From positions 5,952,001-6,016,000 of the forward strand of contig NZ_CP054932.1 in assembly GCF_013364275.1 (NCBI RefSeq): 64,000 nucleotides of DNA, in the 5' to 3' direction. The stretch's first letter is position 1; each line of letters starts with the position of its first letter. Of the stretch, positions 50,765-58,540 are shown piece after piece. The notes under the pieces were generated by a model. It was not told where the DNA came from. It saw only the letters and a list, made by a program, of their open reading frames with translations, and did no database searches. Origin of the DNA: Actinomadura sp. NAK00032 (lineage in GTDB: Bacteria; Actinomycetota; Actinomycetes; Streptosporangiales; Streptosporangiaceae). The position numbers and the translations under genes are program-made.

Positions 50765-53700
50765 GTCCGGTGATTCCGGGACGGCTCCGGGCGGTGCTGG
50801 ACGCGCCGCCCCGCGCGTACTCCCCCGCGCCCATCTGGTGGTGGAGCGGCGAGCGGCTCGACCGGCGGCGGCTGCGCGACCAGCTGGAGCGCTTCGCCGC
50901 GGGCGGCGTGCACAACCTGGTGATCCTCAACCTGGCGCCGTCCGGCCCGATGTTCGGCTCCGACGCCGACGACCCGGCGTTCTTCACCGACGCCTGGTGG
51001 GAGCTGCTCGACGGGGTGTGCGAGGACGCCGCCCGGCTCGGGACGTCGCTGTGGTTCTACGACCAGCTCGGCTTCTCCGGAGCCGACCTCCAGGCGCGGC
51101 TGGTGCGCGACGTCCCCGGGTTCGCGGGGCAGTGGCTGGAGCCGGACGGCGGCACGTCGGCGCGCGGCTTCGACTACCTGTCGGCGACGGCGTGCGCGGC
51201 GCTGCTCGACCGCGTCCACGGGGAGTTCGAGCGGCGGCTCGGGCACCGCTTCGGCAACGTGATCGCCGGATCGTTCCAGGACGAGCTGCCCGCGCTGCCG
51301 ACCTGGACGGAGGGGTTCGCGGCGGAGTTCGCGGCCCGCCGCGGCTACGACCCGACCCCGCACCTGCCGGCCCTGTGGAAGGACGGCGGCGGCGCGCAGG
51401 CGGGCGAGGTGCGCCGCGACTACCACCTCACCCGCGCGGAACTGGCCGAGGAGGCGTTCTTCCGGCCGCTGGCCGAGTGGCACGAGCGGCACGGGCTGCT
51501 GCACGGCTGCGACCAGCAGGACCCGGCCCGCGCCGGGCACCCGGTGGACGGCGTGCGCCTGTACGCCGACTACGCCCGCACCCACCGCTGGTTCGGCGCG
51601 CCCGGCTCCGACCACCACGGCGACGCCCGGATCCACGCGTCCCTGGCCCACCTTTACGGCCGGGACCGGGTGTGGATCGAGGCGTTCCACTCCAGCGGCT
51701 GGGGCGGGACGCTGGAAGAGACCTTCGACTGGCTGCTGCCGTGGCTGCGCGCCGGCGCGACGCTGTACAACCCGCACGCGGTCTACTACTCGACCAAGGC
51801 GGGCTGGTGGGAGTGGGCGCCGCCCTCGACGGACTGGCGGCAGCCCTACTGGCCGCACCACCGGGTCTTCGCCGACGCGGTCGCGCGGCTGTGCGCGGCC
51901 CTGTCGCTCGGCCGCCACGTCTGCGACGTGGCCGTGCTGTTCCCGACCGCGACCGCCCAGGCGGGCACGCGGCTCGACGGCGTGGACGCCTCCGCCGCGC
52001 TCGCCCAGGAGACGTACCGGGCGCTGACCGGCGACATGGCGTGGTTCCAGATGGTGCCCGGCGCCCTCGACCGGCTCCGCGTCGACGCCGACGTCATCGA
52101 CGACGACTCCGTCCGGCGGGCGGCGGTCGCGGACGGCCGGCTGACCGTCGCGGACGAGTCCTACGGGACGGTCCTGCTCCCCGCCTGCACCGTCCTCGAA
52201 GGGGACACCGCCCGGCGGCTGGCCGCGCTGGCCGAGGCGGGCGGCCGGGTGGTGGCCGTCGGCCCGCCGCCCCGGCACGGGGTCGGGGACCCGGGCGCCG
52301 GGGAGGCCGTCGCCCGGCTGGCCGCGCTGCTGGAGACGGTGCCGGACGCCGGCGCGCTCGGCCCGGTGCTGGAGTCCGCGCGGCGGGTCGAGGCGCCCGT
52401 CCCGGCCCTGGTCCGCGAGGTGGACGGCGCGACCGTGGTGTTCGTGACGGCGGCCGAGTCGATGGCGTCCCGTGTGTCGGTCGGCCGCCCCGACGAGCGC
52501 GGCATCGACCTCGGCTGGCTGGACGTGACCTACGACTTCGACCCCGGCCGCTACCACCGCGACATGCCGGTCCGGGTCCGCGGCGTGACGGGCCCCGCCT
52601 ACCTGGTGAGCCCGTTCGGCGGCCCGCCCCGGGAGCTGCCCGCGACCGCCGCGGGCCCGGACACGGAGGTCGTCGTGCCGTTCGACGACGGCCCCGCCGC
52701 GCTGCTGGTGTTCCCGGGCACGGCCGCTCCGGAGGAGGCGGCGCCGCCCGTCCCGCGCCGCCCCGCGACCGAACTCGACCTCGGCTCCACCTGGGACATG
52801 GAACTGGTGCCGACGCTCGACAACACCTGGGGCGACTTCGCCCGCCCGGCCGGTGGGACGGCGCCGCTGGAGCGCTGGCAGCTCTGGCACCGGGCGGAGG
52901 ACGACCCCGGCTGGACCCCGGCCCACGCGACGTTCGGCCCCCACGCACGCTGGTCATCCGGTGGCGAGTGGCGGCCCGCCGTCTACTCCGACACCCGCGG
53001 CATCCGCAAGGACCCCGTCCACCGGCCGGTGCTCGGCCCGAAGGGGCACGTCCCCGAGGAGTTCCTCGACTTCGGCGACGTCGAGGCCGGGCGGGCGGTC
53101 GTGCTGCGCACCCGCGTGACCGTGCCCGCGCCGGGCGGCTTCCCCGTCCTCGGCTTCGCCGCCGCCAAGACGCTCCTGGTGGACGGGACCGAGGTCCCGC
53201 TCGACGACCGCGGCTACCTCGCGGTGGCCGGGGACCCGCTCTCCCCCGGCGAGCACACGCTGGAGGTCCGCCTGGTCCCCGACGAGGACGTGCGGCTGCG
53301 CGGGCACGTGTCCGTCGTGACCGACCCGGCGCGCTGCGTCCGGCCCGAGTGGATCACCGCCGGCGGGGCGGCGCGCCCCGGCGCGCGGGTCGCCTTCACC
53401 GCCGAACTGCCGCGCGGCACCGGGCCGTCCGTCCTCCAGGTGGCGTCCGCGTCCCCGTGCCGCGTGCTGCTGGACGGGGCGGAGATCGGCAGGCAGGGCG
53501 GCTTCGACCCCTACGCCGAGCAGGCGGCGCCCCGCGTCGGCCGCTACGACCTGCCCGACGCGCCCGGCGCCCGCCTCACGCTCGTCCTCACCGAGGGCGG
53601 GAGCGCGGCGGCGGTCCTGGTGGACGGCCCGGTCGTGTCCGGCGCCGGCTGGACCGCGGCCCGCGACGACGCCGCGGCGCCCGTCGTGCCCAGGCGGGCG

Positions 53701-54444
53701 CAGACCGGCGACCCCGCCGCCCTCCACTTGCGGCGCCGCCCGCACCCGCTGCCCGGCGCGCACTGGCTGGAGGACGCCCCGGCCGACGGCACCGTCCTGC
53801 CCGCGTCCTTCGCCGACCCCGGCGCCACGCCCGGGGCCGAGCGGCTGCGCTTCGCCGTGCCGCCGGGCGCGACGCGGATGCGCTTCACCGCGCGGGCCGA
53901 GGTCACCGCCGTCCTCCTCGACGGCGAACCGCTCCCCGCCGCGCACGACGGCGCCGGTCGCTTCGACCTCGAACTCCCCGGCGGCGCGCGGCCGGCCGCG
54001 ACCGCCGAACTGCGGCTGCGGACCCGTCCGGAGCACCGCGCGGGCGCGGCCCTCGCCGGACCGGTCGCGTTCACCGCCGGCCCGGGCACGATCGAGCTGG
54101 GCGACTGGGAGGACGCGGGCCTCGCCGGGTACAGCGGCGGCGTCCGCTACCGGCGCGTCCTGGACCTGCCGGCGGCGCCCGGCGCGGCCGCGCTCGACCT
54201 CGGCCGCGTCCGCGGCACCGCCGAGGTCGCGGTGAACGGGCGCGCGGCGGGCGTGCGGATCTGCTCCCCGTACGCCTTCGACCTCGGCCCCGCGCTACGC
54301 GCCGGCCGCAACGAGATCGAGGTCACCGTCTACGGCACCCTCGCCCCCCACCTCGACGAGTCGAGCCCCACCCACTTCGTCTTCCCGGGCCAGCGGACCT
54401 GCGGCCTGCTCGGCCCGGTCGTCCTCACCACCTTCCAGAACTGA
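50761..54444 (+). CDS. GH106-like glycoside hydrolase (putative alpha-L-rhamnosidase)
   Basis: Very large cytoplasmic hydrolase of 1227 residues. The start region APIWWWSGERLDRRRLRDQLERFAAGGVHN and the TIM-barrel-like segments WFYDQLGFSGADLQARL and WIEAFHSSGWGGTLEETFDWLLPWLRAGATL match GH106-type rhamnosidases. The C-terminal third contains beta-sandwich/jelly-roll domains ending with VRYRRVLDLPAAPG and NEIEVTVYGTLAPHLDES. It is translationally coupled to the permease gene. Together with the GH78 enzyme it suggests stepwise removal of rhamnose residues from an imported glycan. Family assignment is by motif memory, so substrate identity is moderate. Confidence 0.82.
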   Translation: MSPVIPGRLRAVLDAPPRAYSPAPIWWWSGERLDRRRLRDQLERFAAGGVHNLVILNLAPSGPMFGSDADDPAFFTDAWWELLDGVCEDAARLGTSLWFYDQLGFSGADLQARLVRDVPGFAGQWLEPDGGTSARGFDYLSATACAALLDRVHGEFERRLGHRFGNVIAGSFQDELPALPTWTEGFAAEFAARRGYDPTPHLPALWKDGGGAQAGEVRRDYHLTRAELAEEAFFRPLAEWHERHGLLHGCDQQDPARAGHPVDGVRLYADYARTHRWFGAPGSDHHGDARIHASLAHLYGRDRVWIEAFHSSGWGGTLEETFDWLLPWLRAGATLYNPHAVYYSTKAGWWEWAPPSTDWRQPYWPHHRVFADAVARLCAALSLGRHVCDVAVLFPTATAQAGTRLDGVDASAALAQETYRALTGDMAWFQMVPGALDRLRVDADVIDDDSVRRAAVADGRLTVADESYGTVLLPACTVLEGDTARRLAALAEAGGRVVAVGPPPRHGVGDPGAGEAVARLAALLETVPDAGALGPVLESARRVEAPVPALVREVDGATVVFVTAAESMASRVSVGRPDERGIDLGWLDVTYDFDPGRYHRDMPVRVRGVTGPAYLVSPFGGPPRELPATAAGPDTEVVVPFDDGPAALLVFPGTAAPEEAAPPVPRRPATELDLGSTWDMELVPTLDNTWGDFARPAGGTAPLERWQLWHRAEDDPGWTPAHATFGPHARWSSGGEWRPAVYSDTRGIRKDPVHRPVLGPKGHVPEEFLDFGDVEAGRAVVLRTRVTVPAPGGFPVLGFAAAKTLLVDGTEVPLDDRGYLAVAGDPLSPGEHTLEVRLVPDEDVRLRGHVSVVTDPARCVRPEWITAGGAARPGARVAFTAELPRGTGPSVLQVASASPCRVLLDGAEIGRQGGFDPYAEQAAPRVGRYDLPDAPGARLTLVLTEGGSAAAVLVDGPVVSGAGWTAARDDAAAPVVPRRAQTGDPAALHLRRRPHPLPGAHWLEDAPADGTVLPASFADPGATPGAERLRFAVPPGATRMRFTARAEVTAVLLDGEPLPAAHDGAGRFDLELPGGARPAATAELRLRTRPEHRAGAALAGPVAFTAGPGTIELGDWEDAGLAGYSGGVRYRRVLDLPAAPGAAALDLGRVRGTAEVAVNGRAAGVRICSPYAFDLGPALRAGRNEIEVTVYGTLAPHLDESSPTHFVFPGQRTCGLLGPVVLTTFQN

Positions 54445-54472
54445 CGCGTCAGGGCCGGGACTGACGCGTCAG
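54441..54472. repeat. Duplicated palindrome between convergent genes
   Basis: CTGACGCGTCAG, a perfect 12-bp palindrome, occurs at 54441-54452 and again at 54461-54472. The first copy contains the stop codon of the GH106-like gene and the second contains the stop codon of the convergent MceG-like gene. The 24-bp spacer between these genes therefore sits entirely within the repeat pair. It may act as a bidirectional terminator. Confidence 0.7.
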
Positions 54473-55458
54473 GGGCGCCACTGGCGCTGGGCGGCCAGGG
54501 CGTCCCAGTCGGTGAGCCAGTCGCGGCCCTGCTCGTCGATGAACGAGCCCGGCGGCGGGGTGATGCCGTGCTCGCGCAGCCACGCGCCGGGGCGCCGCAT
54601 CGCGGGGCGCATCCGGCCGTCGCTCGGCATGAGCTGCGGCTGGATCGGCGCCGGCATCGGCGGGGCGTGCGGCTCGGCGGCGGCGTCGGCGACGTCCTTC
54701 TCCTCGGCCATCCCGATGGGGCCCTCGCGGCGGGCGTTGAAGAACTGGTGCACCGCCGGGTGCGTGCTCGACAGCACCATCTCGCGCGGCCCGAACATGA
54801 CCAGGCCGCGGCGGAACAGCAGGCCGAGGTTGTCCGGCAGGACGCGGGCGGTGCCGATGTCGTGGGTGACGATGAGGAAGGTGGCGCCGAGCTCGGTGTT
54901 GAGGTCGACGAACAGCTGGTTGAGGTAGGCGGTGCGGACGGGGTCCAGGCCGGAGTCCGGCTCGTCCGCCAGGATGATCTGCGGGTCCAGGACGAGGGCG
55001 CGGGCGAGCCCGGCGCGCTTCTTCATCCCGCCGGAGATCTCGCCGGGCAGCTTGTCCTCCGACCCGGTGAGGCCCACCATGTCCATCTTCTCCAGCACGA
55101 TGCGCCGGATCTCCGACTCGCCCTTCTTGGTGTGCTCGCGCAGCGGGAAGGCGATGTTGTCGTAGATGTTCATGGAGCCGAACAGGGCGCCGTCCTGGAA
55201 CAGCACGCCGAACTGGCGGCGCATCTCGTAGAGCTCGTGCTCGCGCAGCCGCGGCACGTCGCCGCCGCCGACGTAGACGTGGCCGCGGTCGGGGCGCAGC
55301 AGCCCGACGAGGTTCTTCAGGAACACCGACTTGCCGGTGCCGGACGGCCCGAGCAGCGCGGAGATCTCGCCCGCCGGGATGGTGAGCGACACGTCCTCCC
55401 AGATGACCTGCCGCCCGAACGACTTCCTCAGCCCTTCCACCCGGATCTCGACGCCCAT
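54469..55458 (-). CDS. ABC transporter ATP-binding protein, MceG/Mkl-like
   Basis: Cytoplasmic ATPase of 329 residues in the MlaF/MceG group that powers Mce-type lipid importers. Walker A is LLGPSGTGKSVFLKNL near residue 40, Q-loop VLFQDGALFGSMNIYDNIAFPLREH, signature GEISGGMKKRAGLARALVLDPQ, and Walker B IILADEPDSGLDPVRT. The C-terminal 90 residues (Pro/Met-rich) exceed the ATPase core, as in actinobacterial MceG proteins. Start ATG 55458 follows GGGAG. No Mce or YrbE genes are in the window; MceG is often encoded away from them. Confidence 0.87.
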   Translation of the reverse strand: MGVEIRVEGLRKSFGRQVIWEDVSLTIPAGEISALLGPSGTGKSVFLKNLVGLLRPDRGHVYVGGGDVPRLREHELYEMRRQFGVLFQDGALFGSMNIYDNIAFPLREHTKKGESEIRRIVLEKMDMVGLTGSEDKLPGEISGGMKKRAGLARALVLDPQIILADEPDSGLDPVRTAYLNQLFVDLNTELGATFLIVTHDIGTARVLPDNLGLLFRRGLVMFGPREMVLSSTHPAVHQFFNARREGPIGMAEEKDVADAAAEPHAPPMPAPIQPQLMPSDGRMRPAMRRPGAWLREHGITPPPGSFIDEQGRDWLTDWDALAAQRQWRP

Positions 55459-55780
55459 GGGCACTCCCGTGCCGGGGAACCGGGGGGCGGGGGAATCCGC
55501 GTCGTCGGCCCGATCCCCCGTTGCCTCGACTGTACGTGCGCAACGCCGGGCCGGGGAGGCCCAGCGGGCGCCGGGTCCATCCCGAAACATAATCGCGTTC
55601 GGTTTCCGGGGGCGCGGGCGGACGTTGCCCGACTGACCACCCGCACGTCACCAGGGTGACAACGCGCGCGGTTGTAATTAGTCACCTTCTGCGTCTTTCG
55701 TCCGCCTTGGCGGTCTTACACCATGTCCAGGACCTCCGGCGCACCACAAGGGTGCGCCACCCCCCCCGCTGGAGGCACAA
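55459..55780. other. Divergent intergenic region between MceG-like and protease genes
   Basis: No gene. Two inverted repeats are visible: GTCACC-AG-GGTGAC (55647-55660), a perfect 6-2-6 palindrome that may be an operator, and GGCGCACC/GGTGCGCC with a 5-nt loop (55738-55758) in the leader of the protease gene. An AT-richer stretch at 55670-55680 and one near 55590 may hold promoters for the two divergent genes, but I cannot assign hexamers. Confidence 0.5.
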
Positions 55781-56839
55781 GTGAACACCCGTCACAGGCG
55801 CGTCGCCGCCGCCGCCGTCACCACGGCCGCGGCCGGTCTCGTGGCCGCCACCCTCGCGGCCGCTCCCGCCGCGTCCGCCAGCCCCGCCGCGCCCGCCGCT
55901 CCCGCGGTGCCCGGCACGCTGGCCACCTCGCTCGCGCACCAGCTCGGCACCCAGTCCGCCGGCTCCTACCTCAAGGGCGGGCAGCTGGTCGTCACGGTCA
56001 CCGGCGCGCAGGCCGCGCAGGCCGTCCGCGCCGCCGGCGCGGTGCCGCAGACCGTGGCGCGCAGCGGCGCCGACCTGACGAAGGTCATGGCGGCGCTCAA
56101 GCGCGAGGCGACCGTCCCGGGCACCGCCTGGGCCGTCGACCCGGCGTCCAACCAGGTCGTCCTCAGCATGGACAGCACGGTCACGGGCGCCAAGCTCACG
56201 AAGGTCAAGGCCGCCGCCGCCAGGCAGGGCGCGGCCGTCCGCACCGAGCGGGTCGCCGGGAAGTTCCAGAAGTTCACCCGCGGCGGCGAGGCCATCTACA
56301 CCGGCGGCGCGCGCTGCTCGCTGGGCTTCAACGTCCGGTCCGGCAGCACGTACTACTTCGTCACCGCCGGGCACTGCACCAACATCGGCACGACCTGGAC
56401 CGACAGCTCGGGCCGGACGCTGGGCCGCACCGTGGCCAGCAGCTTCCCCGGCAACGACTACGGGGTCGTGCAGTACAGCTCGACGCCCACCGACACGCAG
56501 GGCAGCGTCAGCCTGTACGGGTCCGGCACCCGCGACATCACCAGCGCCGGCAACGCCGCGGTCGGGCAGACCGTGTACCGCAGCGGCAGCACCACCGGCC
56601 TGCACAACGGACGCGTCACCGCGCTCAACCAGACGGTGAACTACCAGGAGGGCAGCGTCAGCGGCCTCATCCGCACCACGGTGTGCGCCGAGCCCGGCGA
56701 CAGCGGCGGCTCCCTGTTCGCCGGGTCCACCGCGCTCGGCCTGACCTCGGGCGGCAGCGGCAACTGCTCCTCCGGCGGGACGACGTTCTTCCAGCCGGTC
56801 ACCGAGCCGCTCAGCCGCTACGGCCTGAGCGTCTACTGA
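55781..56839 (+). CDS. Secreted S1-family serine protease (streptogrisin/alpha-lytic type)
   Basis: Exported chymotrypsin-fold protease made as a preproenzyme, 352 residues. The signal peptide MNTRHRRVAAAAVTTAAAG ends near ASA (about residue 33). A prodomain follows (about 40-160, TKVMAALKREATVPGTAWAVD). The catalytic triad is H198 in TAGHC, D226 in NDYGVV and S308 in EPGDSGGS, with paired Cys residues nearby. GTG 55781 follows GGAGG. The protein is released after prodomain-assisted folding and has a role in extracellular protein degradation. Confidence 0.94.
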   Translation: MNTRHRRVAAAAVTTAAAGLVAATLAAAPAASASPAAPAAPAVPGTLATSLAHQLGTQSAGSYLKGGQLVVTVTGAQAAQAVRAAGAVPQTVARSGADLTKVMAALKREATVPGTAWAVDPASNQVVLSMDSTVTGAKLTKVKAAAARQGAAVRTERVAGKFQKFTRGGEAIYTGGARCSLGFNVRSGSTYYFVTAGHCTNIGTTWTDSSGRTLGRTVASSFPGNDYGVVQYSSTPTDTQGSVSLYGSGTRDITSAGNAAVGQTVYRSGSTTGLHNGRVTALNQTVNYQEGSVSGLIRTTVCAEPGDSGGSLFAGSTALGLTSGGSGNCSSGGTTFFQPVTEPLSRYGLSVY

Positions 56840-56879
56840 TCACGCGGCTCCACTGAGAAAGACGGCACCGTGAGAGGGC

Positions 56880-56914
56880 GGGCCGTCCCCACCCGGACTC
56901 CGTGGGGGCGGCCC
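56880..56914. terminator. Bidirectional stem-loop between convergent genes
   Basis: GGGCCGTCCCCAC (56880-56892) pairs with GTGGGGGCGGCCC (56902-56914) with a single T-G wobble and a 9-base loop. The stem can be extended on both sides. It lies between the protease stop and the thioesterase stop, which face each other, so it can end both transcripts. Confidence 0.75.
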
Positions 56915-56930
56915 GTCCGCCGTGTCCGGC

Positions 56931-57668
56931 TCAGCCGGCGGGCACCTCCAGGGTGCGCAGCACCTCGGCGATGACGGCGGACTGCTGGTCGGCGAGGTAG
57001 AAGTGGCCGCCCGGCAGCACCTTCAGCGCGAACCGCCCGTCGGTGGCCCGCGCCCAGCCCCGCGCCTGCTCCGGCGACACGTGCGCGTCGGCGTCCCCGA
57101 CGATCGCGGTGACCGGGACCGTCAGCCGCGTCCCCGCCCGGTGCGCGTAGTCCTCGATCAGCGCGAAGTCGTTGCGCACGTACGGCAGGACCAGGTCGCG
57201 CAGCTCCGGGTCCCGCAGCGCCTCCGCGTCGGTGCCGCCCATCTCGACCATCTCGGCGACCACGCCGTCGTCGTCGAGGTCGCAGACGCGGCGGTCGGCG
57301 GCGCGGTCGTCCGGCGGACGCGTCCCGGACGCGAACAGGTGCACCGGGGCGCTGCCGCGCTCCTGCAGCAGCCGCGCCACCTCGTAGGCGAGGACGGCGC
57401 CCATGCTGTGCCCGAACAGCGCGGCGGGACGGTCCATCAGCGGCGCCATCGCGCCCGCGACCAGCCGGGCGAGCTGGTGCGCGTCGGTGACGAGCGCGTC
57501 CCCCATCCGGTCGGCGCGCCCGGGGTACTGGACGGCGTGCACCTCCACGGCCGGGCTGATCTCCTTGGCCCACGGCCGGTAGAACACCGCCGACCCGCCC
57601 GCGTGCGGCAGGCAGAACAGCCGCATCGACGCCCACGGCCGCGTCTCGGCGCAGCGGAACCAGGTCAC
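56931..57668 (-). CDS. Type II thioesterase (NRPS-associated)
   Basis: Alpha/beta hydrolase of 245 residues that clears mis-primed acyl groups from NRPS carrier proteins. Typical N-terminus RLFCLPHAGGSAVFYRPWA, nucleophile S88 in LFGHSMGAVLAYE, and the His in VLPGGHFYLADQ near the end. Asp is in AIVGDADAHVSPEQ. GTG 57668 overlaps the GNAT stop by 4 bp, with GGAGGAG upstream. It is the last gene of the minus-strand NRPS operon and ends at a strong hairpin. Confidence 0.93.
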   Translation of the reverse strand: MTWFRCAETRPWASMRLFCLPHAGGSAVFYRPWAKEISPAVEVHAVQYPGRADRMGDALVTDAHQLARLVAGAMAPLMDRPAALFGHSMGAVLAYEVARLLQERGSAPVHLFASGTRPPDDRAADRRVCDLDDDGVVAEMVEMGGTDAEALRDPELRDLVLPYVRNDFALIEDYAHRAGTRLTVPVTAIVGDADAHVSPEQARGWARATDGRFALKVLPGGHFYLADQQSAVIAEVLRTLEVPAG

Positions 57669-58327
57669 GTGATCAACTCCTCCTCCTCGTGCCGCCGGGA
57701 GGTCGTCCGGGGGTCGTGGGGCAGCGGCCACGGCGCGACCCGCGGATCCGGCACGAGCTTGGGCGCGGCGGTCTCCGCCGCCACCTTAAAGCCCCGGCGC
57801 CGGTAGTTCGCGATCGCGTTCGGATGGTCGAGGCTGCTGGTGCGCAGCCACACCCGCGAGGCGGGGCCCGCGTCCGGCGCCCACAGCCCGCCGCGCTGCC
57901 AGGCGCGGCGCGTGCACTGCTCCACGAGGTAGCCGCCGTAGCCGCGGCCGACGAACGCCGGCGTGAGGCCGAGCAGGTGGATCTCGGTGTCCCCGTCCGG
58001 CTGCGCCTCGATCTCGAAGAAGCCCGCGACGGTGCCCTCGGCCATCGCGATCCAGGTGGACAGCTCGGGGCGCCCGACCCAGGCCAGCCACCGCTCGTAG
58101 GACCACGGGAAGCGGTCCGTCCAGCACACCCGGGCGCCGACCGCCGCGTACAGGGCGCGGCTGACGTCGGCGGACGGCAGCGCGGCGAGGGTGAACGTCA
58201 TCTCGACGGCGGGCAGCGGCGCGGGGCGCAGGTCGGCCGCGTCCCGCATCTCCATCGTCCACTCGGTGACCGAGGCGATCTCCAGTTCGGCGCCTCCTGG
58301 GGGCGGCCCCCAGACCCCCTCACTCAC
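57665..58327 (-). CDS. GNAT-family N-acetyltransferase
   Basis: Acetyltransferase of 220 residues in the NRPS operon. The acetyl-CoA binding motif reads LGLTPAFVGRGYGGYLVEQCTRRAW, and the terminal NAIANYRRRGFKVAAET is the usual GNAT end. GTG 58327 overlaps the MbtH gene by 8 bp, so it is coupled. It may acetylate or otherwise acylate a building block or the final peptide, or be a resistance function. The substrate cannot be inferred from sequence. Confidence 0.87.
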   Translation of the reverse strand: MSEGVWGPPPGGAELEIASVTEWTMEMRDAADLRPAPLPAVEMTFTLAALPSADVSRALYAAVGARVCWTDRFPWSYERWLAWVGRPELSTWIAMAEGTVAGFFEIEAQPDGDTEIHLLGLTPAFVGRGYGGYLVEQCTRRAWQRGGLWAPDAGPASRVWLRTSSLDHPNAIANYRRRGFKVAAETAAPKLVPDPRVAPWPLPHDPRTTSRRHEEEELIT

Positions 58328-58529
58328 CCATGGCCTCGATCAAGCTCTTGGGCCGCATGTCCGTCCAGTTCTCGGTGATGTGGTCGAGGCACGCCTGGCG
58401 GGTGTCCGCGTCCTTGGCCACGGTCCAGCCGGCGGGGACGTCGGCGAAGGACGGCCACAGCGAGTGCTGGCCCTCGCCGTTGACGAGCACGAGGTAGGTG
58501 CCGTCCGGGTCCTCGAAGGGGTTCGACAT
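58320..58529 (-). CDS. MbtH-family protein
   Basis: Small chaperone of 69 residues that binds and activates NRPS adenylation domains. It starts MSNPFEDPDGTYLVLVNGEG and contains the invariant Trp residues in SLWPSFADVPAGW and ENWTDMRPKS. AAAGGAAA precedes the ATG, which lies 11 bp after the stop of the NRPS gene. The neighbouring adenylation domain probably needs it for activity. Confidence 0.96.
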   Translation of the reverse strand: MSNPFEDPDGTYLVLVNGEGQHSLWPSFADVPAGWTVAKDADTRQACLDHITENWTDMRPKSLIEAMGE

Positions 58530-58540
58530 GGGGTTTCCTT

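Noticed and set aside
54469..55458. An Mce lipid-import locus around the MceG-like ATPase
   Set aside because: No YrbE permease or Mce genes lie on either side; only the ATPase is present.
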